A DNA stretch of 64,000 bases from a virus. The stretch spans positions 1 to 64,000 of IMG/VR virus record IMGVR_UViG_3300025141_000047; one strand, given 5' to 3'. The notes below the pieces were generated by a model. That model was not told where the DNA came from, ran no database searches, and saw only the letters and a program-made list of their open reading frames with translations. This document shows positions 1-7,790 of the stretch, in pieces (within the stretch, counting starts at the first letter, position 1; every line of letters starts with the position of its first letter). The position numbers were made by a program, and so were the translations under genes.

Positions 1-1
1 C

Positions 2-1069
2 TTAGAATATGCTGAACGCATTGCTAAGGAAAATGAGATCGTGGAGAACCCACACAATTTCAAGAAGCAACCCACAGCCTGGATTAAGCACCAATTGGCT
101 GCTGACTACTTCAATGCTGAAATCACTATCAACGATGTTGCCGAACTCGCAGGTTGTCATGTGCAAACCATCAAGCGAGCATTGGAACAATTTGAGGCTG
201 AGGCCGATTACACCCATATTGCTGAGGACTTTCCAGATTGTGATGATGCTTCATGGGATGAACTCGGCATCTCCCTCAATGACACCCACCGCCTTCTCAT
301 CACCTGTGAGCGTTCCCCAACGGGTCGTTATGCACGTGGCCGACCAATCCGATTCATTATCAAGCCGAAAGAGGATTTGCCTTTCGATGGACCAACGGTT
401 GATGACGATGCGCCAGTTCTCAAAGAGGCTGATGACACCGATCCATCCCTCCATGCTTGCCCTGATTGCGGAACTTCAATATCAAAGGAACAAGCCGTTG
501 ATGATGCCCCCGATTGGATTTGTGAAGAATGTCATGCTCACCGCATGATGGAGGATGAGGAATGGGCGGAACAAACAAATGAACGCTCGGCTCAACGTGC
601 AATCTATGAGGCAAAGCCCATTGAGAATGTTCCAACCATCACAGACAATCCAATACCTCTTGAGGCATTGATTGATGATGAACCAGAATATGCTCCTGAG
701 CAAACCGATGCTGAAATTGAAGCCGACTATGCTATGATTGAGGCCATTGAATCAGGAACCACCTATGAACGGGATTTCACGCCTGTTCCAGACAGTGTTC
801 CAGACAGTGTTCTTGAAGGGGTTGTCAAAGCAGTATCTAAGGGCGGTTGCGACAACAATTGCGATGCCCCCGTTTCATTCAAATCAATGACTTCTATTGG
901 TGAAAGAGGATTCTGCACCGAAAAGTGTTGGGCTGAGTATGTTGGCGAACCAGTCAAGCCAGAAGGCCACTATGGACTTCAAGCAGCGTATGATGAAGAG
1001 GTTGAACTACAAAGCACTGAATCAAGCCCTCTTGACGGATTTAACTTTTCAAACGCAATGGGGTTTTGA
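2..1069 (+). CDS. HTH and zinc-finger protein, 5' end outside window
   Basis: The frame is open to the left edge, so this gene is probably truncated by the window. The first internal start is a GTG at 41, but the codons before it also read as protein. Numbered from that GTG, residues 30-51 form a likely helix-turn-helix (ITINDVAELAGCHVQTIKRA), suggesting DNA binding. A CPDC...CEEC zinc ribbon follows near residues 139-163, then a long acidic stretch, and a second cysteine group (CDNNC...CTEKC) lies near the C-terminus. Residues 206-215 read PLEALIDDEP, a peptide almost repeated in the RecA-like ATPase at 7791. A replication or regulatory DNA-binding protein is inferred. No family was recognised. 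Confidence 0.6.
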   Translation, partial: LEYAERIAKENEIVENPHNFKKQPTAWIKHQLAADYFNAEITINDVAELAGCHVQTIKRALEQFEAEADYTHIAEDFPDCDDASWDELGISLNDTHRLLITCERSPTGRYARGRPIRFIIKPKEDLPFDGPTVDDDAPVLKEADDTDPSLHACPDCGTSISKEQAVDDAPDWICEECHAHRMMEDEEWAEQTNERSAQRAIYEAKPIENVPTITDNPIPLEALIDDEPEYAPEQTDAEIEADYAMIEAIESGTTYERDFTPVPDSVPDSVLEGVVKAVSKGGCDNNCDAPVSFKSMTSIGERGFCTEKCWAEYVGEPVKPEGHYGLQAAYDEEVELQSTESSPLDGFNFSNAMGF

Positions 1070-1070
1070 A

Positions 1071-1241
1071 GTGAGCGACGAGATGGTAAGTGCATTAACA
1101 AACATCATCGGCTTATTGGCCGAATGTGATGAAACCTTAGATGGTGTGCCTGTCGTGAACCGTGATGGTGTCATTGAAACCCTTCGTGGTGTGATACAGG
1201 ATGAATGGATGCGAATAGGTGTTTTGGAGGCGGTTGAATGA
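1071..1241 (+). CDS. small hypothetical protein
   Basis: This is a 56-residue protein. The frame is open further upstream, but that part lies inside the previous gene, so the GTG one base after its stop codon is the natural start. An ATG at 1083 is the alternative. The protein is acidic and helical with no recognised family. Its TGA overlaps the next ATG (ATGA), suggesting translational coupling. Confidence 0.55.
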   Translation: MSDEMVSALTNIIGLLAECDETLDGVPVVNRDGVIETLRGVIQDEWMRIGVLEAVE

Positions 1242-1531
1242 GCCGACCAAAGCAAAACAGTGGTCCGAAAATGACTACTTATGAGCGAAAGCCAAAATCA
1301 CGTTCCGCCGCCAACAAAGTATGGGTGATGGTTCATTCAGTCTATGGGCAACCGCCTTCATGGATGAGGATGATACCCGCCAGAAGGTGGTTTGAGAACC
1401 AACAGGGCGAGAAGGAGTTCACCAATACATCTCGATGGGAGATTTCATTTGATGATGAAGGGGAAGACTTATTGATTCTCACAGGTCCAGCGAAAACAGT
1501 GGTTGAGATGCTACCTGGTTTGAGGAATTAA
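1238..1531 (+). CDS. small basic hypothetical protein
   Basis: This 97-residue protein starts on the ATGA overlap with the preceding gene. The N-terminal third is rich in Lys, Arg, Ser and Gln and looks disordered. The rest has aromatic and beta-like segments. No family was recognised. Its place in the tightly spaced early plus-strand run suggests an accessory early function. Confidence 0.55.
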   Translation: MSRPKQNSGPKMTTYERKPKSRSAANKVWVMVHSVYGQPPSWMRMIPARRWFENQQGEKEFTNTSRWEISFDDEGEDLLILTGPAKTVVEMLPGLRN

Positions 1532-1532
1532 A

Positions 1533-2156
1533 ATGGCATCACTAATTGAGTTCCCTCATGCACCTCTTTCACCGATCATGGTGTCTTTCATGAAGTGCAG
1601 GGAGAGCCGACAATTTCAGGGTTCTTATGAAGCAAGACCCAATGTTGGCGATGTTGTAGCATTCATTCCGTATCTGGATTTGCCGCATTATGCTCTTGAT
1701 GAAGAATTAGCCATAGCATTCATTGACAAGAATGGATTTAGAGGTTGGATTTCAAAAGACGATGTTTCAGCAAACTTTGACATGATTACTCCAAAACATA
1801 TTGATTGTTCGATTTATTTTACTTTGTTTGAGAAGCAAGGATGGGAGGCGACACCGATTCTATGGGCTGCAATTGACTGGAAAAAACACTTTCACTTGAG
1901 GACAGATGATGAGACATACGATTTGACCCCTGCATCGTTTTTCAGCCAATGTGATCTTATCACTGATTGTAAAATGTGCGGCCATCCCATGATGAATAAT
2001 GAAAAAGGCGTTCCGAAAGAGGATAAGTGCGAGGCTTGCGATTGGTCAAAGGCAGATGAAGAAAGAGATGCAGAAAAGAGATCGGCCATAGCAATTGTTG
2101 AATTTGATGAAAATAGTTCCTTCTTAGGTGAGGACTTGGGCGAGGAATGGGCGTGA
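1533..2156 (+). CDS. hypothetical protein with C-terminal zinc ribbon
   Basis: This 207-residue protein starts one base after the previous stop. The N-terminal 140 residues look like a mixed alpha/beta domain I do not recognise. A zinc ribbon follows with CKMC and CEAC pairs separated by about 18 residues, and then an acidic tail. The ribbon suggests nucleic-acid or protein binding. It is one of many CxxC-pair proteins in this operon. Confidence 0.6.
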   Translation: MASLIEFPHAPLSPIMVSFMKCRESRQFQGSYEARPNVGDVVAFIPYLDLPHYALDEELAIAFIDKNGFRGWISKDDVSANFDMITPKHIDCSIYFTLFEKQGWEATPILWAAIDWKKHFHLRTDDETYDLTPASFFSQCDLITDCKMCGHPMMNNEKGVPKEDKCEACDWSKADEERDAEKRSAIAIVEFDENSSFLGEDLGEEWA

Positions 2157-2160
2157 GGTT

Positions 2161-2436
2161 ATGGAACAATCTCAAGCACCAGCACCAATACCTGTTCTTG
2201 AGATACCAGAAGAAAGACCTCGCAAACCATCAGCCAAAATATCCTCTCTTTGGAAATGCGGCCATCCTGTTGATCTAAATTGGGTTCTTGAAGGATTTCG
2301 ATATTGCCCTTATTGTGGAGGCAAATATCCAAAGAACCGCCTCAATTTGATTGCTCGTTGGGTTGCATACCAGCGTTGGCATATCTCTTATCATCGGTAT
2401 GCAATAACTACTGATGATATGATGAAAAAAAAGTGA
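2161..2436 (+). CDS. small zinc-binding hypothetical protein
   Basis: This gene encodes 91 residues. The frame is open from 2128, but the ATG at 2161 directly follows a GTGAGGT ribosome-binding-like stretch and avoids overlap with the previous gene. A proline-rich N-terminus leads to a WKCGH...YCPYCGG cluster that could bind one zinc. The C-terminus is basic and aromatic. No family was recognised. Confidence 0.5.
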   Translation: MEQSQAPAPIPVLEIPEERPRKPSAKISSLWKCGHPVDLNWVLEGFRYCPYCGGKYPKNRLNLIARWVAYQRWHISYHRYAITTDDMMKKK

Positions 2437-2470
2437 GGCTTTAATTGCCGAACTCCTTTGGCTTAATTTA

Positions 2471-2728
2471 ATGTGGCCGTTTAAAACGCATGACTTGGAT
2501 GAAGCAGCAAGGCTTCTGGCTGAACACAAAACCTTCATCTCAGCGTATGATGAATTGCTGGCTGAACTTTTTGCGGATCGTGGGATGCTTTTAGGAAGCG
2601 CACGTTTCAAAGAACTTTCTGGCGTTGAACAATTTGACGCATTGAATGAAATTGATTCACGCATAATTCGAGTAAAGGATTTGAAAGAAAAGGAGGGATT
2701 GAGATTCAAGCGCAATTTGAAGTCATAG
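2471..2728 (+). CDS. small helical hypothetical protein
   Basis: This 85-residue protein is predicted to be almost entirely helical, with alternating charged and hydrophobic residues, a Leu/Ala-rich first half and a basic C-terminal end. No zinc cluster or membrane segment is visible. The short gap before it holds no obvious signal. Function unknown. Confidence 0.5.
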   Translation: MWPFKTHDLDEAARLLAEHKTFISAYDELLAELFADRGMLLGSARFKELSGVEQFDALNEIDSRIIRVKDLKEKEGLRFKRNLKS

Positions 2729-2763
2729 ATGAATCCGTTGAGGATGGAAGCCTTTTCATTCTA

Positions 2764-3012
2764 ATGAATAATCAGCCGAACATCGTCATATCCCCTCCAA
2801 ACAATGCAGGTTGGAGAGAGGTATTGATCGGAGTCCATGTATCGTTTGAGAAAAAGACGCTTCTTAAGGAGGTTGAAACATACATGATTGAAGAATTGGC
2901 GTTCCGACAAAACAATGACAAGAGAGGTTGGCGTTGGAAAAAAGTTCACACTGATTCACACGGAATGTCGTTTTACTCAACCAATGTTCGCAACACTTCG
3001 GAGGAAGAATAG
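2764..3012 (+). CDS. small hypothetical protein
   Basis: This 82-residue protein starts at a TAATG junction that closes an 11-codon mini reading frame (2729-2764), which may only serve coupling. It contains an IVISPPNN segment, a WREVLIGVHV strand and a helical middle. It ends in Glu codons that also form the ribosome-binding site of the next gene. No family was recognised. Confidence 0.5.
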   Translation: MNNQPNIVISPPNNAGWREVLIGVHVSFEKKTLLKEVETYMIEELAFRQNNDKRGWRWKKVHTDSHGMSFYSTNVRNTSEEE

Positions 3013-3132
3013 ATGAGGCTTTTTGGTCGAACTTGTTCAAAGAGAGAATGCAATAAACCTGCAAGGGCTGGATTTAGATTCTGTCATCACTGGCTGAAAC
3101 AAAAGAAATGCTCATACCAGGAGGAAGAATAA
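3013..3132 (+). CDS. tiny cysteine-rich basic protein
   Basis: This frame encodes 39 residues. The ATG directly follows the previous stop and is preceded by GGAGGAAGAA. The protein has four Cys and a His pair (CSKRECNK...FCHHW...CSY) within a strongly basic sequence, consistent with one small zinc finger. It ends in a Glu run whose codons supply the next ribosome-binding site. The compact spacing and strong site argue that it is translated. Confidence 0.45.
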   Translation: MRLFGRTCSKRECNKPARAGFRFCHHWLKQKKCSYQEEE

Positions 3133-3282
3133 ATGTCAAAAGATCAAACATTTGAAAAAAAATGCCCCGATTGTGGGAATAAAATGAAATTGGCTAACAA
3201 GAGATTCAATCCATTGACAGGAGAGCATCAACAAATTGTTCAATGCAAACAATGTAGGAGGTGGTTGTTCTTTGTCAAGTGA
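3133..3282 (+). CDS. tiny zinc-ribbon protein
   Basis: This frame encodes 49 residues, starting directly after the previous stop and preceded by AGGAGGAAGAA. It contains CPDCGNK and CKQCRRW pairs about 23 residues apart, a classic treble-clef or ribbon arrangement. The sequence is basic, which suggests nucleic-acid contact. Function unknown. Confidence 0.5.
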   Translation: MSKDQTFEKKCPDCGNKMKLANKRFNPLTGEHQQIVQCKQCRRWLFFVK

Positions 3283-3283
3283 A

Positions 3284-3811
3284 ATGCCGCCTCCCGATCA
3301 ACAAGACATTGAATGGGCGTATTATCTGTGGAACTCATTATCTGTTGGAGATGGCCGATGGGTTCTTCCTAATGTTGGGGCTTATGTCCGAACAGGAGTC
3401 AAGGAATTGACTTTGCGTGAAGTTCACTTTTCTAAGCCGACAGCAAATGAGTTCGGCAATTCTGTTTTTGATCAGCACCATTGGATTATGACTCTTGCAG
3501 ATAATATCGGATGGGAAATTAAAGAGGCCGTTTTGATGGCGACAGACAATGATGGTGAAATCAACATACCTGATGAATTAGTCGGCCTTGTTTCAATGTG
3601 CGCTGATAGATGCGGGGCGGTGTTCCGTGTTGAAGGCTTAAGTCCATCACAACAATTTGTGAAAATATCCGACTCATTGGTTTGTCCTTGCTGCGGCAAT
3701 GAACAAGCGGTTGAACCGTTGTTGAAATCTGTTCATATTGTCGTTGATGATAGAGGCTATCGGATCAATCAAGAACGTTTGAATCTTGAAAAGGATGAAG
3801 AGGAAGAATGA
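3284..3811 (+). CDS. hypothetical protein with zinc-binding cysteines
   Basis: This gene encodes 175 residues. The frame is open upstream to 3236, but the ATG at 3284, one base after the preceding stop, avoids overlap and gives a sensible N-terminus (MPPPDQQDIEWAYY). Cysteines in CADRCG and CPCCGNE in the C-terminal half could bind zinc. The C-terminus is acidic. No family was recognised. Confidence 0.55.
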   Translation: MPPPDQQDIEWAYYLWNSLSVGDGRWVLPNVGAYVRTGVKELTLREVHFSKPTANEFGNSVFDQHHWIMTLADNIGWEIKEAVLMATDNDGEINIPDELVGLVSMCADRCGAVFRVEGLSPSQQFVKISDSLVCPCCGNEQAVEPLLKSVHIVVDDRGYRINQERLNLEKDEEEE

Positions 3812-4101
3812 TGGGTGAAAATGATTTCAAGTCAAGAATTTTTGGGGTTGTTCCTACATCATTCACACCTGGTTTTGAACTACACATAATGACCAGTGAG
3901 GCTTTCAATGCGAGAGTCTTGAACTTGAGATTAAATCGTGTGATACCGTCTATGAGAGGCTACACTGGATATACAAAACAAGGGTTCATGCTGTCAAGAG
4001 ATGAAGCAAGGGTCTTACTCGAAGCGTTGGTTGAAGTCATACATGATGATGATGCGTGGGAGGATGAACCCAGTGAAACAGTGGTGATTGATGATGATTG
4101 A
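3808..4101 (+). CDS. small protein, possibly PC4-like
   Basis: This 97-residue protein starts on an ATGATG that overlaps the previous stop. Residues of roughly 30-75 run as beta strands followed by GFMLSRDEARVLLEAL and a final helix. That loosely recalls the PC4/YdbC single-stranded DNA-binding fold, in which strands lead to a K-G-[IF]-x-L-[ST] turn and a helix. The resemblance is weak and rests on pattern alone. The acidic tail overlaps the next gene. Confidence 0.45.
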   Translation: MMGENDFKSRIFGVVPTSFTPGFELHIMTSEAFNARVLNLRLNRVIPSMRGYTGYTKQGFMLSRDEARVLLEALVEVIHDDDAWEDEPSETVVIDDD

Positions 4102-4459
4102 ACGATGGATTGAACATCACCATGAGATTATATCTCACTTTTCAGCACGACTGGAACTACCAGAAGAAATAACTCCGATCATTTGCGAGATTTGGGATAG
4201 AACACGGTTGAAAGCAGCAAGGATTCCGAAGTCATTGATTGTTGATTGTGTGTATCTGGTTGCACACATGACAGGGAATCGGCGGTCAATTGTTGATATG
4301 AAAGACGCTGCATTGTCAATTATTCAAAGACGGACTAAACCATTTAATCAAGATCGGAGAAGGGATAAAGTGAATTGGGTTGAAACAGATTGGGCTAAAG
4401 CAATAATTCTTGACATACTGCCTGATGAACAATCCTTTGATGATTTCATGAATAGGTGA
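4091..4459 (+). CDS. possible TFIIB-like cyclin-fold protein
   Basis: This protein has 122 residues. Several in-frame starts cluster at 4088 (TTG), 4091 and 4094, all inside the end of the previous gene. The middle part, with EIWDRTRLKAARIPKSLIV followed by CVYLVAHMTGNRRS and a further helix, resembles one cyclin repeat of archaeal TFB/TFIIB: an aliphatic helix, a Lys/Arg-rich turn, a 'YLA'-type helix and a charged 'R-S-hydrophobic' turn. No zinc ribbon or second repeat is present. If correct, it could modulate host transcription. The assignment is tentative. Confidence 0.5.
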   Translation: MMIERWIEHHHEIISHFSARLELPEEITPIICEIWDRTRLKAARIPKSLIVDCVYLVAHMTGNRRSIVDMKDAALSIIQRRTKPFNQDRRRDKVNWVETDWAKAIILDILPDEQSFDDFMNR

Positions 4460-4463
4460 TGGC

Positions 4464-5909
4464 GTGAACTACCGCATTCTTGCTGAATCAATACGGGTGT
4501 GCAGGGCTATACCCCATGATAAATCAAAAATCATCAAGAATATGCTTTTGATGTGTCCTTTGAGTCAATGGAAAATTGCATACCTTTGCCATGCCCCATC
4601 ATCAAAGCATAGACTCTCCGATGAGGATTTACGAGAAATCTATTTTTTATTGACTGATCTTTATCCAGAAGAAGTTGAAGAAAACCCCAATTTGATTTCA
4701 ATGTTGGCTGGATTGTCAAAAGCAAACAAAACGGTTGCTATTGTTGATCGTGTTTTTGAAATCACAAAGTCGGTTTTAGAATCATGTGAAAACAATGTGC
4801 AGCGTTCAAACACAATTCGCCCTCTCTTTTCACGTATCACTTCTCAAGACCTAAAATGCTTCTTTCACCGATTGAGCAATAGACAGGGCATAATCAACCG
4901 CCATGACATCACAAAGGCTCTTGCTCATGCAAATGGAGAACTTATGAGGCACGTGAGGAAAGCATCATTCTTAATTGGTTTAGAGAAGGTATGCGATAGG
5001 CTTTCACGACAGGAAAGCATTCACGATGTCCTCAAACCTGCTATCGGAATGCCGATGATTATTCCCTCACCTACGATCTGCAACATTCGAGATATTCCTT
5101 TTGGGCGAACCTACTTGGAGATTCCAGAAGGAGAACGAATGACCCTGCACGTTCTAAAGGATGATATGCGATTATTCAATGTTGCTGGTGAGCGCATTGA
5201 TGATGAGGACTCCACGCTAAAAACGATTGTTGAAGCATCAGGAGTCAAAGAGGGCATCTATCTGGTTGAGTATGCAAGCGGCAGGGATATTGAAATGATG
5301 TTTGTTGATTTATTGACCCCCAGTATTGAAACCATGCCTTTTGAAAAAAGAAGGATTGAGATCGGTTGCCCCAATTGGTCTTTGAAACCAATGAATGAGA
5401 TTAACGATGCCACCTACTACCTTGAACACGTGGGGGCAAAGCAGCCTGTGGTTCTTTGGAACGCCAATGGTATATTGACCTATGAGAGTTCAGTATATGA
5501 GTCGGCTTTGATGAACATTCATCAAGTGCATAAGTCTGTGTTTATGGTTGTTGGAGGGTTGTATGTGAAAGAAAACCCGCTATCAAAACCAGTTCTTTCA
5601 AAGTGGAGAATTGCTGTCCGAGATGGCGACTCGCATTATGATGTTGGACTTGTTGATATTGATCCTACTGTTTCTTTGATGAGATTTACAAACCCTCACA
5701 AAATAATTGAAGGCGAACAGGTTTCAATGAAGAGTCCCGTTTTTGTAAATGTCAAAGTTATTTCATCTGGGTGGGGGGATTATGGGGCTTACATTCAAGG
5801 CATGATTGAAAGTGTCGCCAATAGTGCGGGTCTTTCCGATTGCGTTAGCATTGATGAAATCGAAGCCTTAACAAAGAGATGGGATGAAGAATATGGAGAT
5901 AATGACTAA
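4464..5909 (+). CDS. ATP-dependent DNA ligase-like protein lacking the catalytic lysine
   Basis: This 481-residue protein has a GTG start. The order of segments matches an archaeal/eukaryotic ligase I. There is a helical DNA-binding part (about 1-190), a linker LKPAIGMPM that recalls the conserved 'kPMLA' region, and an adenylation-like domain (about 205-360). The C-terminal OB-like part starts at VFMVVGGLYVK, near the usual 'D-L-V-V-V-G' start. At motif I, K-x-D-G-x-R is replaced by I220-P-E-G-E-R225, so the lysine that accepts AMP is missing. Motif III (D-G-E) reads V-E-Y270, and motif IIIa is kept as FVDLL (280-284). I infer a catalytically dead ligase used for DNA or clamp binding. An unrelated fold cannot be excluded. 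Confidence 0.6.
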   Translation: MNYRILAESIRVCRAIPHDKSKIIKNMLLMCPLSQWKIAYLCHAPSSKHRLSDEDLREIYFLLTDLYPEEVEENPNLISMLAGLSKANKTVAIVDRVFEITKSVLESCENNVQRSNTIRPLFSRITSQDLKCFFHRLSNRQGIINRHDITKALAHANGELMRHVRKASFLIGLEKVCDRLSRQESIHDVLKPAIGMPMIIPSPTICNIRDIPFGRTYLEIPEGERMTLHVLKDDMRLFNVAGERIDDEDSTLKTIVEASGVKEGIYLVEYASGRDIEMMFVDLLTPSIETMPFEKRRIEIGCPNWSLKPMNEINDATYYLEHVGAKQPVVLWNANGILTYESSVYESALMNIHQVHKSVFMVVGGLYVKENPLSKPVLSKWRIAVRDGDSHYDVGLVDIDPTVSLMRFTNPHKIIEGEQVSMKSPVFVNVKVISSGWGDYGAYIQGMIESVANSAGLSDCVSIDEIEALTKRWDEEYGDND

Positions 5910-5960
5910 GACATGGCTTTCAATGACGACGTGGGCGATGAAGGAAGAGGGGATTAAAGG

Positions 5961-6416
5961 ATGGCTGAGATTAACGATGGTGATGTTCATAATCTCAACA
6001 ATCAGCCTATTGATATTGATATTGGTTTTGGTTCTCTATCCGATAGCCTGGATTTACAACAAACTGATTTGAGGAATACATTGATTTCAGCCATGTTGTT
6101 GAGGGGCGATATACGATGCCGATTAACAACAAAATTCAAATGTGGTTATGAGATTAGACCCATCATTTGGTTTTCTAAGCAAACAGATGAAGTGGATGCT
6201 ACATTAGAGAAGATCGGTTTGAATTGGAAAAGAACTTTTGTTCGCACTGAGGACATCACTAAATTATGCTTCGCCTTCTCAAAGTTCTTCAATCTCAGCA
6301 CAAAATCACAGGGCTTGAAAATGGTGGAGAGCCTTAATGGGGTGTTGCCCCAACCCCTTGATTATCAAGAGGTGAAGGAAGCACTTATTCAAATTGAGAA
6401 TATAGTGAGCCTTTAA
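5961..6416 (+). CDS. hypothetical protein, weakly LAGLIDADG-like
   Basis: This 151-residue protein starts at an ATG preceded by AAAGG. The segment from GDIRCRL through GYEIRPIIWF and a later helical part faintly recalls half of a LAGLIDADG homing endonuclease domain. The signature LAGLIDADG helix itself is not evident, and I cannot point to active-site residues. A 14-codon mini frame at 5913-5957 sits just upstream. The protein should be treated as of unknown function. Confidence 0.5.
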   Translation: MAEINDGDVHNLNNQPIDIDIGFGSLSDSLDLQQTDLRNTLISAMLLRGDIRCRLTTKFKCGYEIRPIIWFSKQTDEVDATLEKIGLNWKRTFVRTEDITKLCFAFSKFFNLSTKSQGLKMVESLNGVLPQPLDYQEVKEALIQIENIVSL

Positions 6417-6461
6417 GACCCCTTCACCCTTCGGTTAAATCCCTGCGGGAGAGAAATACAC
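6417..6461 (+). promoter_or_regulatory. short spacer with possible promoter and RBS
   Basis: This 45-base spacer precedes the ssDNA-binding candidate. It has a weak AT-rich core (GGTTAAATC) that could act as an archaeal TATA element, followed by GCGGGAGAG as a possible ribosome-binding site. It is one of the few real gaps in the plus-strand block, which suggests a secondary transcription start. The evidence is weak. Confidence 0.2.
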
Positions 6462-7781
6462 ATGAATGAAGCATTGAAGCGAGTTATGGAAGCCAAAAAT
6501 TTGAGCGAAGAAGAAACAAAGGCTGCGTTTGCAGAATTTGTAAAGGAGAATTACCCTGAGATTTGGACTCAGGCTGCTGAAAACATCAGCAACCTTGAAG
6601 ACGAGGACATGGACTTCTTTTCATCTGCGTTTGAAGTGAATACAGTAAGAAGAAAAGGCACAGGTGGCAAAGGCGAAACTTGGGTTGGTATGATTGTGGC
6701 CTATGATGGGACACGTGATATGATGCAACGCCAAAGAGATACAGCCATTGAAGCGGCTGAGATCAATTTGGGTCAAGCACTTCGATACGGCATCAAGCAA
6801 AACGACAGAAGCATTGGAATTGGCCGTGTGGTCAAGTCCAACGAACCTGACTCAAACTGGTGCGTCAAAGGTGCTGATGATTCTTTGCTTTACAAGGAAT
6901 CCGCTACTGATGATAAAGTCCCGCTTTGGGTCATCGCCATCAACAACGGCGCATCCCACATCTGTTTGCTCAAGGCCGACAACCGTTCTCCAAAGAGGGC
7001 GTTCATGGTCAAGCGCAAGTGGCTTTTCATCGGCAACACGGAAGAGAAGTTCCTGAGCGAAGGTGCTTTGCCTCCAATGACGCTTGAATGTTCCTTTGGT
7101 GCTGCTGAGGTTGAACTTCAAATGCTTCGACCAATCAAGTTCAAGGCTGAAATGGAAACGGCATGGAAACCTCAAGGATCGGATGAGCCAGACCAACAAC
7201 AATTGGTTGCTCTTGACATTGATGCAGACTATGGCCTTGACTGGGTGGAAGAATCAATCCGCCCAAAGGTCGTGAGCCTGTTTGCACCAGACCAATTCCT
7301 CGCCAATTTCATGCCTTCTGTTGATTTGGCCGACGTTTTTGATTACCACATGGCCGAGCGCAAAATGCTTTCATCTGGGAAGGACTTTGGACCCCTATTT
7401 GCTATCAGTGGAACTGTTGATTACATAGACCACGCAGGTAAAGAGAACCTTTACACCGAAGGCGGATTCAAGCATTCAATCACTTTGACTTCAAACAGTC
7501 TGCGACGTGAGGATGCAAACGCAAACCTTTGGGTTGATGTTTCCCGACACCTTGTTGAGAAGCAACACGCATTCCAGGTCAAGAAGGCCGACTCATGGCG
7601 TGATTATGCAAGTGGAAGCCGTCTGTGGATTGTTGTTCGCTCTCGAACATGGCAAGGCACTGATGGAAGCGTCAATCTCAACATGGATGCAAAGAGCGTA
7701 TATGCTATGCCTCTCCGATCCATCGTGGCTAAAGAAGCCCCTGCCGATGCAAACGACATATCCCACACAAAGGACTTTTGA
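6462..7781 (+). CDS. candidate single-stranded DNA-binding protein
   Basis: This 439-residue protein lies directly upstream of a RecA-like ATPase. The C-terminal 140 residues have a beta-rich OB-like pattern: a FAISGTVDYI strand, a charged loop, ANLWVDVSRHL, GSRLWIVVRSRTW and a final strand. A second beta-rich region (about 150-190, including PLWVIAINNG and KRKWLFIG) may be another barrel. No zinc finger is present. The neighbours (Sak4-like ATPase, nuclease, primase) favour an RPA-like role coating replication intermediates. This is inferred from pattern and context, since no diagnostic motif exists for OB folds. Confidence 0.4.
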   Translation: MNEALKRVMEAKNLSEEETKAAFAEFVKENYPEIWTQAAENISNLEDEDMDFFSSAFEVNTVRRKGTGGKGETWVGMIVAYDGTRDMMQRQRDTAIEAAEINLGQALRYGIKQNDRSIGIGRVVKSNEPDSNWCVKGADDSLLYKESATDDKVPLWVIAINNGASHICLLKADNRSPKRAFMVKRKWLFIGNTEEKFLSEGALPPMTLECSFGAAEVELQMLRPIKFKAEMETAWKPQGSDEPDQQQLVALDIDADYGLDWVEESIRPKVVSLFAPDQFLANFMPSVDLADVFDYHMAERKMLSSGKDFGPLFAISGTVDYIDHAGKENLYTEGGFKHSITLTSNSLRREDANANLWVDVSRHLVEKQHAFQVKKADSWRDYASGSRLWIVVRSRTWQGTDGSVNLNMDAKSVYAMPLRSIVAKEAPADANDISHTKDF

Positions 7782-7790
7782 GGTGATTAA

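Noticed and set aside
5884-6072. 62-residue frame with a strong hydrophobic segment, holin-like
   Set aside because: It overlaps the end of the ligase-like gene and the start of the better supported gene at 5961, and has no convincing ribosome-binding site. The hydrophobicity comes from reading the Asn/Ile/Asp codons of that gene in another frame.
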